DNA of 63,744 bases from Candidatus Krumholzibacteriia bacterium (GCA_029865265.1 JAOUHG010000019.1:1-63744), one strand, 5' to 3'; positions 52,458 to 61,261 are shown, counted from the first letter of the stretch. Numbers and translations: made by a program. Notes: generated by a model from the letters alone, not told the origin.

Positions 52458-53669
52458 TCACCGTCCGCGCTGAATCGGCGAGTCTGGCCCGAATATCTGG
52501 TACGCCTGCACGCGCACCTCCTCGACCTCGACGGCCCCGGCACTCTTGTCCGCCTGCGACAGTCCTGGCACGTCGCGGTAGACAGACCGCGCGACCGCCT
52601 GCCCGCCCCTCACGAGCACGAGAACGTTGCCCCGGAGGTACAACTGGTCGTTTTCCGGGTCGAACTCACAACGAACGTCGTAGCGCCCATAGCTCGACCC
52701 TGCTTCGTCGAACAGTTCGTATGTGCCCGCTCTGTCCGCCTCCTGGGACAGCGGGACGTGCGCGGCTGGTTTCACGAGGAAGAACTTGCCGTCCACCCAG
52801 TGCAGACTCGCAATTCGTGGAAACGACGCGCCCGGATCTCTCTCAAGGCGGCGAGCGAGTTCGCGCACGCGCGCGTCATCCCCATCCCATTCCGGCAGAT
52901 CGACCACGCGCGCCTCGCCATCACAGGGATGTCCCATCGTAACGCGATATTCTCCGCCAGGATCTGCAAACAGCATGCGGCCATCTGGAGCAACGTCCCA
53001 TCCGTGCACGACGAAAGCATAGAGGTCCTGAGGAATGAACACCACGCAGGCGGACGTGACGTTCCTGTCCGTCGTGAACAACGTCTGCACGCGGCCGTCC
53101 GTCACCCGAAGACGCCTGACAGAAGCGGACCTGCCGCTCGCATCGAACGCCTCCCCCGGGTCGGTCACCGGTCGGAGAGTATTGACGCTCGCCAGTATGA
53201 GTTCATCCCGGCGACCGGACGCCGCTCGCACCCAGATCGTGCTCGCGTAGCCTTCCTTCATGGCTGACAGATCGAACATGCCGCACGCATCGCCGCGCGG
53301 AGTAAGGCAGACTGCGTGTCTCGAGAACGTCTGCACGACCACGCAGCGCCCGTCTCGAAGGAGCGTCATGCGTTGTGGATGGCTCAGGTCCCCAGGGCCT
53401 TCCCCGGGGCGCCCGATCGAAGGGAGCACACGCCCCCCGAGAGTAATCGCCCGTACCTCATGAGTCTCGCGATCCAGCAGATAGACCACGCTGTCCGACA
53501 CGGCAACGTCCAGGATGACACCCATCGGCGCCGGCAGAGACTCGTCGGAGATGTCAAACAGGAGTTGCGGTCGATGCAGAGTCTGCGCGAGGGACGGTGC
53601 GGCGGCGAACCCGATACAAGCACCCAGCCACGCTGCCGCACAGAAACATCGTATCGAAGAGATCCTCAT
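52458..53669 (-). CDS. second exported 6-bladed beta-propeller protein
   Basis: 403 residues, signal peptide (AAWLGACIGFAAAPSLAQ), then ILDVAVSDSVVYLLDRETHEVRAI and SIGRPGEGPGDLSHPQRM, the same propeller signature as the protein at 50186 but clearly divergent in sequence. The ATG at 53669 overlaps the stop of the upstream small peptide gene, so the two are coupled. It lies alone with that gene between the 195-bp repeats. Confidence 0.75.
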   Translation of the reverse strand: MRISSIRCFCAAAWLGACIGFAAAPSLAQTLHRPQLLFDISDESLPAPMGVILDVAVSDSVVYLLDRETHEVRAITLGGRVLPSIGRPGEGPGDLSHPQRMTLLRDGRCVVVQTFSRHAVCLTPRGDACGMFDLSAMKEGYASTIWVRAASGRRDELILASVNTLRPVTDPGEAFDASGRSASVRRLRVTDGRVQTLFTTDRNVTSACVVFIPQDLYAFVVHGWDVAPDGRMLFADPGGEYRVTMGHPCDGEARVVDLPEWDGDDARVRELARRLERDPGASFPRIASLHWVDGKFFLVKPAAHVPLSQEADRAGTYELFDEAGSSYGRYDVRCEFDPENDQLYLRGNVLVLVRGGQAVARSVYRDVPGLSQADKSAGAVEVEEVRVQAYQIFGPDSPIQRGR

Positions 53670-53920
53670 GCCGACATATTGCACCAGTGGTTTACCTGAT
53701 TCTGCCAGTGCCCGACTGCGGCTGTCTCAGGCTCACAGTGTGCGATGGGGATCATACCTGCCCACCCCGACAGACACTGGTTTAGACTGTACTCCGCGCC
53801 AGCTAATCCCATCAGCGCGCCGGTGCACCCATCGATAAATGGCACGGCTGGGGCCTCGGCGACAGCCGTCACGCAGACCACAAGAAGACAAACACCGATG
53901 AACACGCGGAAGTAACTCAC
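53666..53920 (-). CDS. small exported Cys-containing peptide
   Basis: 84 residues from GTG 53920 (AGGTG upstream). A clear signal segment (VFIGVCLLVVCVTAVAEA) leaves a mature peptide of about 60 residues with Cys in DGCTGAL, NQCLSGW, AHCEPE and HWCNMSA. There is no known family. Its stop overlaps the propeller start (ATGA). The arrangement of a small exported peptide plus 6-bladed propeller recalls the NVEALA-peptide/propeller pairs of Bacteroidota, but the sequence itself is not of that family. Confidence 0.55.
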   Translation of the reverse strand: MSYFRVFIGVCLLVVCVTAVAEAPAVPFIDGCTGALMGLAGAEYSLNQCLSGWAGMIPIAHCEPETAAVGHWQNQVNHWCNMSA

Positions 53921-54141
53921 TTGAACACCTCGCTCTCGATTGGGTAGGAAGCGGCGACTTCTCATTCGAGACCGGCTGCGAACCTTCCCCGAGTCGCCGC
54001 AAGACAAAGGCTATTCCCCCCCTGCGAACTGTCAAGCGTTCTCTGAACTGTGAAAGCACTCTATGTGACCGCATCACTGCGAAGCAATGGCCTTGCGCGT
54101 CCCGGGCGACTGGCGCTCCACGCGACTCAGAACCTTGGGAG

Positions 54142-54336
54142 CCCTCACGGCCCCTCGCGATCCCCGGTTCGCAAAACGGTTCACGCGAGGGTGACGTCCG
54201 CATCTGGCTGTGATTTCTTCGAGTTAGCAGCGTTGAAAGAGGATTATGATTCCGCTGCTCTAACCAACTGAGCTACTCCGCCCACCAGTTCAAAATCGTA
54301 TCTGTCGCCGGGAATGGATTCCGGAAACACGGAAGG
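54142..54336. repeat. second copy of the 195-bp direct repeat (distal att site)
   Basis: The match to 52150-52344. Its 46-bp core (54242-54287) is identical to the left att site at 42204-42249. Recombination between 42204 and 54242 would rebuild a tRNA gene with its own leader and promoter, so this is the probable original chromosome junction. Confidence 0.85.
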
Positions 54337-54349
54337 ACAAGCGGCCTAC

Positions 54350-54378
54350 AATCTACCCGACGCCCGGGCGGGTGTCAA
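54350..54378 (-). promoter_or_regulatory. orphan tRNA promoter (second copy, likely the original)
   Basis: Leftward TTGACA-17-TAGATT (54373-54378 and 54350-54355), about 67 bases from the tRNA 5' end equivalent at 54283. It now drives only the tRNA 5' half. Confidence 0.7.
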
Positions 54379-54457
54379 TCGGGTCGGGAAGGGTGCCCGG
54401 CCGGCAGGGAGCGTAACCCGGTGGGGGATGCCGGTCGGGCGTTTCGGCGGGTTGTCA

Positions 54458-54730
54458 TCAGGGAATGCGCAGCACGATTGCGTGCGGGTCCCCGTCGCCA
54501 ATATTACAGATGGCCCGCGGATCGGTGGCGCCGTGCACCTTGACCCGGTAGCGGTGCATCGACTGCTGCGTGTACTCGAAACGGAAGCAGCCATTGGTAT
54601 CTGTCATCATTGACGTATGCCCGGAATGGTCCCACTCGTCCGACATCATCCCGCCGGCGCAGCGCTCGAAGTCCACCGCGACACCCGGTACCGGGCTTCC
54701 CGTCTGGCTGGAAACCACCGTGCTGTGCAT
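54458..54730 (-). CDS. short carboxypeptidase-regulatory-like (transthyretin-fold) domain, possible remnant
   Basis: About 90 residues from ATG 54730: STVVSSQTGSPVPGVAVDFERC, TDTNGCFRFEYTQ and YRVKVHGATDP follow the pattern of carboxypeptidase-regulatory-like Ig folds. No signal peptide is found at this start, and the reading frame upstream overlaps the antitoxin gene, so it is either a fragment of a larger exported protein or a small free-standing gene with an unrecognised start. Confidence 0.4.
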   Translation of the reverse strand: MHSTVVSSQTGSPVPGVAVDFERCAGGMMSDEWDHSGHTSMMTDTNGCFRFEYTQQSMHRYRVKVHGATDPRAICNIGDGDPHAIVLRIP

Positions 54731-54770
54731 AACGCCAAATCCGATAATGAGATGGCAACAATGGGGTGGC

Positions 54771-55007
54771 TCAGGCCTTGTCGTTTTCGTCCGGTTCGAC
54801 GTCCCGAACCCGGGAAAGAGCCCGCTCGAACTTCCGCCGGCTGCCCCGCTTTGCACGCTTCTCCAGGAACTCCTCGGTAAGAAGAGCTGAAAGCTTCTCG
54901 GCCAGCGCGGTCGTAATGAGCTGATTGATCGAAACGCCCTCCCTCTCGGCGAGTTCACGAACCCGCTCGTGGAGCGACTCAGGCAATCGTAGACTGATGG
55001 TGCTCAC
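54771..55007 (-). CDS. ribbon-helix-helix antitoxin
   Basis: 78 residues. The N-terminal half is an RHH DNA-binding domain (TISLRLPESLHERVRELAEREGVSINQLITTALAEKL); the C-terminal half is charged (FLEKRAKRGSRRKFERALSRV) and likely binds the toxin. Its ATG overlaps the stop of the PIN toxin gene, so toxin precedes antitoxin, the reverse of the common order. Confidence 0.85.
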   Translation of the reverse strand: MSTISLRLPESLHERVRELAEREGVSINQLITTALAEKLSALLTEEFLEKRAKRGSRRKFERALSRVRDVEPDENDKA

Positions 55008-55423
55008 AACTCTCCAATCTTCCGGAGGAATTCCCCGGGAGTGAGTGCCTCAACCCCCAGGCGCCGAATACCCGCAAAATCCGAAATGTTATGCGTGACA
55101 ATGTAGTCCGACTCGCTCTCAACCGCGAGTTCCAGAACCATGTCGTCGCCGGGGTCACGGAGAAACGGGCGCCAGAGAAAGTGGACCTTGCGGTGCTCCG
55201 CGACCGAACAAACGTAGTCGAGAATGTCGTCTATGTCGGCCTGTCGAAGCCCCAGGGATCTCGATATCCGCTTGGAGGCGCTTTCGTACTCCAGAACCAG
55301 AGGAACCGAAATGCATACCTCGAACTTGCCTTGTCCAAGCAACTTCAGGAGCCGGTGGGACGCCCCGCGACGCGATCTCAGGCCGGCTACCAGTACGCTT
55401 GTGTCCAGGACGACGCGTGTCAC
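55004..55423 (-). CDS. PIN-domain toxin (VapC-like ribonuclease)
   Basis: 139 residues of the PIN family found in putative toxin-antitoxin pairs. Acidic metal-site residues: Asp in VVLDTSVLVAG, Glu in VLEYESA, Asp-Asp in DPGDDMVLELA and Asp in THNISDFAG. It should cleave RNA unless bound by the RHH antitoxin. GTG 55423 is preferred because it places the start beside the palindrome; ATG 55474 would put the palindrome inside the gene. Confidence 0.85.
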   Translation of the reverse strand: MTRVVLDTSVLVAGLRSRRGASHRLLKLLGQGKFEVCISVPLVLEYESASKRISRSLGLRQADIDDILDYVCSVAEHRKVHFLWRPFLRDPGDDMVLELAVESESDYIVTHNISDFAGIRRLGVEALTPGEFLRKIGEL

Positions 55424-55425
55424 TT

Positions 55426-55445
55426 TGGTATCATATATGATACCA
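55426..55445. promoter_or_regulatory. 20-bp perfect palindrome, probable toxin-antitoxin operator
   Basis: TGGTATCATATATGATACCA (55426-55445) is a perfect palindrome two bases upstream of the toxin start. RHH antitoxins bind such palindromes, so autoregulation is likely. The AT-rich centre could also hold the -10 region. Confidence 0.75.
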
Positions 55446-55515
55446 TTGAAATCGTCAAGCCCAGGCCGCCCCATGGTGTAAACTCGACTCCCGTTTGGGG
55501 CTGGAGGCCCGCGCG

Positions 55516-56535
55516 ATGAACGTCTACACCCCCGCCGATCTGGCCCGAAACGTCCTCACCGACGCCACCATTGCCGTGCTCGGGTTCGGCAACCAGGGTC
55601 ACGCGCACGCGCTCAACCTGCGCGACAGCGGGGCGCGTGTGGTGGTGGGGGCGCGCCGGGGCGGTTCCGGATGGAACGCGGCGGCGCGGGAGGGGTTCGA
55701 ACCCCGGGAGATGGCCGGCGCCGTGGCCGCCGCGGACGTGGTGGCGCTGCTGGTGCCGGACGAGGACCACGCCGCCCTCTTTCGCGACATCGTTGCTCAC
55801 GCCCTCAAGCCCGGCGCGGCACTCGTGTTCGCCCACGGCTTCTCGGTGGCATTCGGCGGGGTCGCGGCACCGGCCGGGCACGACGCGATCCTGGTGGCGC
55901 CCAAGGGGCAGGGGAACTTCCTGCGCAGCACGTACGTCGCGGGGCACGCGCTCACCAGCCTGGTGGCGGTGGAGACCGACGCCTCCGGCACCGCTCTTGC
56001 GAAAGCGCTTTCGTACGCCGCGCTGGTGGGTTGCCTGGGCGCGGGCGCCATCGAAACCACGTTTCGCGAGGAAGCCGTCACCGACATGTTCGGCGAGCAG
56101 GCGGTGCTGTGCGGCGGCGTGCCGGAACTGGTGCGGGCGGCGTTCGAGACCCTGGTGGCGCGCGGGTATTCGCCCGAGGTGGCGTACATCGAGTGTCTCC
56201 ACGAGCTCAAGATCATCACCGACCTGATGATCGCGGGCGGCATCTCCGGCATGCGCAGGAAGATCAGCGGCACCGCGGCGTGGGGCAGCTACGCCAGCGG
56301 CCCGCGCGTGGTGGCGGAAGACACGCGCCGCGCGCTGGCCGCCGTGCTGGACGACATCGAGTCCGGCCGCTTTGCAAAGGACTGGCTCAACGAGGCGGCC
56401 ATGGGAAAGAAGCGCCTCGACGCGCACATGCGCGAGGAAGCAGGGCATGAGATCGAGCGCGCCGGGCGGGCTGTCCGCAGGCTGCTCGATGCAGGTGCGA
56501 GTTCAACCCCGGATAGTGAGGAGCAATCGTCGTGA
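55516..56535 (+). CDS. ilvC: ketol-acid reductoisomerase (class I), slightly atypical
   Basis: Branched-chain amino-acid synthesis enzyme, 339 residues. N-terminal NADPH fold GFGNQGHAHALNLRDSG with ARRGGSGW; metal-binding acids in TDMFGEQAVLCGG and YIECLHELKIITDLM; C-terminal KISGTAAWGSYASGPRV. The usual KGPG motif is KGQG (APKGQGNFLRSTY), an uncommon change. Stand-alone; no ilvB/N nearby. The peptidase gene overlaps its stop (GTGA). GGAGG lies nine bases upstream of the ATG. Confidence 0.9.
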   Translation: MNVYTPADLARNVLTDATIAVLGFGNQGHAHALNLRDSGARVVVGARRGGSGWNAAAREGFEPREMAGAVAAADVVALLVPDEDHAALFRDIVAHALKPGAALVFAHGFSVAFGGVAAPAGHDAILVAPKGQGNFLRSTYVAGHALTSLVAVETDASGTALAKALSYAALVGCLGAGAIETTFREEAVTDMFGEQAVLCGGVPELVRAAFETLVARGYSPEVAYIECLHELKIITDLMIAGGISGMRRKISGTAAWGSYASGPRVVAEDTRRALAAVLDDIESGRFAKDWLNEAAMGKKRLDAHMREEAGHEIERAGRAVRRLLDAGASSTPDSEEQSS

Positions 56536-57482
56536 GTGTTTCAAGATCGACCATCGGGCGACGCCGCGCCGGCGCCGCATTTGCCGCGTGTGCGGTCATC
56601 GGGCTTGCCGTGTGGGGATGCGACAAGGGTTCCAACGAACAGGCGAAGACGGGCGCGAAGAAGACCGCGCCGCGCTACGTGGTTCCCGCGGCACTGGATC
56701 GCGCCCTCAATCCCACGGAACTCGACAGCATGCGCAGCATGAAGATCTCGCAGAAGATCACGCGCGACGAGTACTGGGACGGCTACGGCGGCGTGCTCGC
56801 CAACGACTTCGTCGAGGTGTGGTACCCCGACGGCGAGGTGAACGTGCTGCAGGGCGCGGCCACGCTCAAGCACGCCATGGCGGCGCGCCGCAAGCTCACC
56901 GAGGTGTTCGGGCGCGCGCCGGAGAAACGCGCCGTGATCATCTGCTCGGGCAACGTGGAGATGTACACATGGGCCACGGGGCGCGAGTGGTGGACGTACT
57001 CCACCATCGATGGAGACACCATCAGCCTGCAGGCTCCCATCGACCTGTACACGCGCGGACTGCTCGAGGTGGTGGGCCCGCGCGAGTACATCGAGTGGGC
57101 GATGGTGGAGATGACCCACGGCAACGCGCCGCGCTGGGTGCAGGAGGGCTTTGCGTCCTACCTGGCGGGAGAGGCGGTCATCCTGGAGGACATGCGCCAG
57201 GACTTCGTGGTGCTGGGCCCCGAGGCCATCAAGCCAGCAGAGACCGAGCGGGTGTTGAAGGAAGAGAAGGACCGCCGCGAGTCACGCCGCGCGGCCTACA
57301 ACGCGTACCGCATGACCGAAGAGATCGTGAAGAAGCACGGCGAGACGGCGATGGCGGCGTGGATCAACGCGCTCGCCGACAACCCCGACCTCGATGCCGC
57401 CTCGCAGAAGGCGTTCGGCGAGAGCTACAATGCGTTGCTCGACGAAGCGATGGCCTGGGCGGCTATCGAAGCGTCTCCCTGA
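56532..57482 (+). CDS. peptidase-MA-like lipoprotein with degenerate zinc motif
   Basis: 316 residues: lipoprotein signal (FAACAVIGLAVWGC), then a gluzincin-like domain of the peptidase MA family. The expected HExTH is VEMTH (AMVEMTHGNAPRWVQEGFASYL), so the first zinc His is Val, although the second His and the downstream WxxEG Glu remain. Catalysis is doubtful. Its start overlaps ilvC. The last 153 bases are duplicated at 63236-63388. Confidence 0.8.
   Translation: MSVSRSTIGRRRAGAAFAACAVIGLAVWGCDKGSNEQAKTGAKKTAPRYVVPAALDRALNPTELDSMRSMKISQKITRDEYWDGYGGVLANDFVEVWYPDGEVNVLQGAATLKHAMAARRKLTEVFGRAPEKRAVIICSGNVEMYTWATGREWWTYSTIDGDTISLQAPIDLYTRGLLEVVGPREYIEWAMVEMTHGNAPRWVQEGFASYLAGEAVILEDMRQDFVVLGPEAIKPAETERVLKEEKDRRESRRAAYNAYRMTEEIVKKHGETAMAAWINALADNPDLDAASQKAFGESYNALLDEAMAWAAIEASP
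57330..57482. repeat. left copy of a 153-bp direct repeat flanking a 5.75-kb insert
   Basis: The end of the peptidase-MA gene (from the codons for KKHGETAM to its stop). The right copy at 63236-63388 differs at 14 positions by hand count, mostly in third codon positions, with no length change. Confidence 0.9.
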
Positions 57483-57499
57483 TCGCCTGACCGCTCGAC

Positions 57500-60400
57500 C
57501 TATTTGAGCAGCGTCATCTTTCTGGTGGCCGTGAACGCTCCGGCCACCAGCTTGTAGAAGTACACGCCGGTCGACACCGGTGCCCCGTTCTCGTTGCGGC
57601 CATCCCACACCACCCGGTACGCTCCCGGAGCCCGCTGCTCATCCACCAAATCCCGAACGCGGCGCCCGGCAACGTCGTAGATGGTGAGCGTCACGTGCGC
57701 GCCCGCCTTGATCGAGAAGGCAAGCGTGGTGGTGGGATTGAACGGATTGGGAAAGTTCTGCTCCAGGCGGTCGTGGTAGACGCGGGCGATCTCGGTGTCG
57801 AGCTGCCGGCCGACCGATCCGGTCATCGTGGCCGCCATGGCCGTGCCACCCGGATTGTCCACCAGGACCTCGCCATAGGAGAGCACGAAGTGGTCCTCGG
57901 TGATCTCGATGGGGTCCGACTGAAAGACGTCGAAGACCAGCCGCCCCAGCCGCTCGTTCGAGCCGGCGAATGACCCATCAACCAAGACGCCGATGAACAG
58001 TTCGGGCACGCCGTCGCGAACGGTCGGCGTAAAGAGCACGTCGCCGATCTCTCCGCCAGCTGGTTGCCACTCGACCAGCTCGAGGGTTGCATCTCCGGTT
58101 CGCAACATCAACACGCAGGCCGTCGTGGCGCCGATGTTCTCCAGATCAACATCCACGTAGAGGCGCTGGTGGGTGGCGGTGATGTACTCGCTGGTAAACC
58201 CCAGGACCATCTCGACGGTTGCTTCCATCAGCCCGGCGGGCGCGTTGACCTGCGAGTAGGGGCTCTGGTGGTTCACGTGCTGGGAGAAGTATGACAGGTC
58301 GAGCGTGCTGACCGCACCGTCGCCGTTGAGATCACAGCCGGCCACATAGGGCTTGGGCGGAGACTGGTAGTTGCTCCCGATATAGGCGAAGTCCCCCGTG
58401 TTCACGAGCCCAAAGGGTGCCACGAAATCCGGGGTCCGGATGTCCAGGCGCGCCTGTTCGGCCAGGGGCCAGCCATTGAGCAGCACGTCCACCATGTCCA
58501 CGCCGCTGCCGCCGAGGTATCCGTGGCTGATGGCGGTGGTCCAGCCATTGCCGCTGGTGGCACCGCCGCCGGCAACCATGGATGAGTCGTCGTTGAATAC
58601 CTTGCTCGAGAAGTCTGAAAGCCGGAGCTGGAACTCACCGCCCGCCACGTCGCGTGTCATGATGCCGTCGTCGAGGTCCACGGAGACGACCGCCGCGGGT
58701 GCATCCCCGTGCGGACAGGATGCGATCACACGCGAGTCGCCCGACGCAAAGGGAAAACTGCTTGGTTCCCCCAAAACGGTCGCATCCGGGGCACAGGCCA
58801 CATCGAAGGCGCCCCATCGCTCGCTCGACGAAGCACCTGGCGCCGCCGGTGAGAAGGCGTAGAGGTGGTAGTCCCGGTTGGCTGCATCACAGAAGGCGGG
58901 ATCGAGATTGTGCACGTTCGTTCCGGTCGTCACCCACTGGGCGTCGGTGAGCGATCCTGACGCTGCGTCGTTGTCGTAGAGCACGGAGTTCTGCACCGTG
59001 GCTGTCCCCGTCCAGCCGCTAATGGCCCGCACGGCGGGTCCGCCGTTGAAGGACACGACGCACTTCTCAAGCGTGGGCGCGCTGCTGCTCCGCGCCGCAA
59101 GCGCCGAACCGGCGTTCTCCACGATGGTGCAGTTGGTGAACGTCGGGCTCCCGGTCTGGATGTCGACCGCCGTATAGGCGTCCGTGTTGCCCGCAACCAC
59201 GCAGCCATTCGCCGTGACACCCGCGTACGCATCGAGTGCCACCTCGCAATCCGTGATGGTGCAGTTGGTGAGCGTGATCGCCGTGTGGTTCTCGATGGCC
59301 CGGGTGGCATTCCTGATGACCACGTTCGCGAGGTTGCCGCTAGCAGTGGACTCGAACTCGATGCCGATCCAATCGCTGTTCGTGGACAGGGAGTCCGTGA
59401 AGGACTCGAAGACCACGGGGTTCTCCGCCGTTCCGTTGATGACGAGGTTCCCCTCCACCACGATCTGCACGCGATCCTGATCCAATCCCGTTCGTTCGTG
59501 GTCCGGCGCCACCCTGACGAGCACGCCGGGGCCAATGGTAAGGGTCTTGCCGGAGGGGATCGTGAGATCTCCGGAGATGTAGAACGCGCCATCACGGGTG
59601 TCGGCCGCCGACCAGGTCGTGTTCTCTGTCAAGGTTCCCCACTCGGTCAGGGCGCGGTAGGCGTTGACCTTGCCGTAGCCGTACTGGAAACTATCTGCTG
59701 GTGCCCAGTAGTACTCACTTGATTTTCTCAATCGGTGAATAACCTGGGCGGCATTCAAGTTGGCGAAGCGTGACCGTACAAGTGCTGCAACGCCCGAAAC
59801 TTGGGGAGTCGCGAAGGACGTGCCTGCCCCAGAATACATTGTCGTCTCATCTGGAGAACATGGGTATGTGGAAGGACATGGTCCATGACTATCAACACGA
59901 ATCCCCGAAGTTGAATCCGGAGCGACTTCGATGGGAGCAACGAAGTCTATGAGCCGTTGATCGGTCTTATACTTGCTGTAACAAACGCGGGCAGGCCCAT
60001 TAGGGCCGGTTCGAGACATTCCACCAACAGACAGTACGTGCGGATCGGCTGCAGGAAAGTCAACGGCATTCCCCGCCGCGACACATGAGGCGTTCCCGGC
60101 CGCAGCGATCAAGACACAGTCATAGGCGCCACCGGGGTCGGTCACGTCGGCCACAGCCATCCAGAACTGATCCGTGAACTGACCGAGGCGCCCCCCGACG
60201 CTCATGTTTATCACCCGGCAGATATTGGCCATTGCGCGAAGCGCGATGGCCGCTTGGGCCGAGCCAATCACGCAAGTTGCCCTAACGTTGTAAACCGAAC
60301 AATTGTGCGCAACACCAACGATGTCCTTGAAGTCGCTCGCCCCGCCGGGTTTGCGCGATTTCAAGCCATCGAGCCGTCCGACAGCAATGCTTCCCACTTC

Positions 60401-61261
60401 CACCCCATGCGTATGCCAGGACTCCACCTGCCAAGCATAGGGTTCTCCGCATACTTGTGCGGCCGGAAGTCCCCAGTTCTGTGGAATCCCGTACCAGAAC
60501 GCAGCCTCCCCCTCGTCCGTACAGCCGTCGCATCCGAGCGAGATGTTTGTTCCGATGACGTTGTCAGCCACAAGGTCGTCATTGTTGTCGGCGCTGTTGA
60601 GGTCATATCGATTCACACCCGGGGAGCCACGATCTTCGAGGGCCACGTAGAACGGAGAGAAATCGCTATGCAGCCTCCAGACAATCCCGTTGTCGGTGGT
60701 GTCGACCATCGTGCCGTAGTCGAAAATCCCCACTACCACGTCAGGATTCCCACTCTCAATCACCCATGCCTCGGGTGCGTCGATATCGGACTTGTCGCCC
60801 GCGTCTGAATTGTCGAGGTACCACTGATCGCCAAAGCGAGTGGTGTCAACGCCGGGCACAGCCCTAACCGTGCCCGTTGGTTCAAATCGAAGAAGGCCGT
60901 TGGGCGTGACGTTCTCGAAAGCCGCCAACTGAGCAAGGTCAGCCGCCACGTCTTGGGGGTCAATGGCTGCCGTGTAGAACAGAAGGAATGCTCGGTCTGC
61001 GCTGCTTGATGATGATTCGTAGCTAGGAACGAGTTTGACCAACAGATAGCCACCGTAGTACGCGAACGTGCTGTCGACGGTGGAAAGGCCGACGCGCGCG
61101 GGCCCCGAGCCCACCTCATTCTCGATCGGCATACACGACGGTGAAAACGTGACAATAACCGCGCCCGGTGCGTAGTCAACCCCCACGGTATAGGCGGAGG
61201 CTCCGGTTCCCAGCAGCGCACCGCTGCAGAGAGTCGCAAAGTAAACAAGAGGTGTGCGCAT
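57500..61261 (-). CDS. secreted subtilisin-like protease with beta-helix, dockerin-like and sorting domains
   Basis: 1253 residues with a signal peptide (VYFATLCSGALLGTGASA). A propeptide-like region (to about 145) precedes an S8 domain with Asp181 in GIFDYGT, His285 in HTHGVEVG and Ser482 in GTSFATPQVSG. Next come a parallel beta-helix with NCTITDC-type repeats (about 590-800), a dockerin-like calcium loop (CDLNGDGAVSTLDLSYF), a cohesin-like segment and an FlgD-Ig sorting tail (LEQNFPNPFNPTTTLAFSI, VYFYKLVAG, KMTLLK). It is predicted to be displayed or secreted. ATG 61261 has GGGGG upstream; ATG 61282 is possible. Confidence 0.9.
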   Translation of the reverse strand: MRTPLVYFATLCSGALLGTGASAYTVGVDYAPGAVIVTFSPSCMPIENEVGSGPARVGLSTVDSTFAYYGGYLLVKLVPSYESSSSSADRAFLLFYTAAIDPQDVAADLAQLAAFENVTPNGLLRFEPTGTVRAVPGVDTTRFGDQWYLDNSDAGDKSDIDAPEAWVIESGNPDVVVGIFDYGTMVDTTDNGIVWRLHSDFSPFYVALEDRGSPGVNRYDLNSADNNDDLVADNVIGTNISLGCDGCTDEGEAAFWYGIPQNWGLPAAQVCGEPYAWQVESWHTHGVEVGSIAVGRLDGLKSRKPGGASDFKDIVGVAHNCSVYNVRATCVIGSAQAAIALRAMANICRVINMSVGGRLGQFTDQFWMAVADVTDPGGAYDCVLIAAAGNASCVAAGNAVDFPAADPHVLSVGGMSRTGPNGPARVCYSKYKTDQRLIDFVAPIEVAPDSTSGIRVDSHGPCPSTYPCSPDETTMYSGAGTSFATPQVSGVAALVRSRFANLNAAQVIHRLRKSSEYYWAPADSFQYGYGKVNAYRALTEWGTLTENTTWSAADTRDGAFYISGDLTIPSGKTLTIGPGVLVRVAPDHERTGLDQDRVQIVVEGNLVINGTAENPVVFESFTDSLSTNSDWIGIEFESTASGNLANVVIRNATRAIENHTAITLTNCTITDCEVALDAYAGVTANGCVVAGNTDAYTAVDIQTGSPTFTNCTIVENAGSALAARSSSAPTLEKCVVSFNGGPAVRAISGWTGTATVQNSVLYDNDAASGSLTDAQWVTTGTNVHNLDPAFCDAANRDYHLYAFSPAAPGASSSERWGAFDVACAPDATVLGEPSSFPFASGDSRVIASCPHGDAPAAVVSVDLDDGIMTRDVAGGEFQLRLSDFSSKVFNDDSSMVAGGGATSGNGWTTAISHGYLGGSGVDMVDVLLNGWPLAEQARLDIRTPDFVAPFGLVNTGDFAYIGSNYQSPPKPYVAGCDLNGDGAVSTLDLSYFSQHVNHQSPYSQVNAPAGLMEATVEMVLGFTSEYITATHQRLYVDVDLENIGATTACVLMLRTGDATLELVEWQPAGGEIGDVLFTPTVRDGVPELFIGVLVDGSFAGSNERLGRLVFDVFQSDPIEITEDHFVLSYGEVLVDNPGGTAMAATMTGSVGRQLDTEIARVYHDRLEQNFPNPFNPTTTLAFSIKAGAHVTLTIYDVAGRRVRDLVDEQRAPGAYRVVWDGRNENGAPVSTGVYFYKLVAGAFTATRKMTLLK

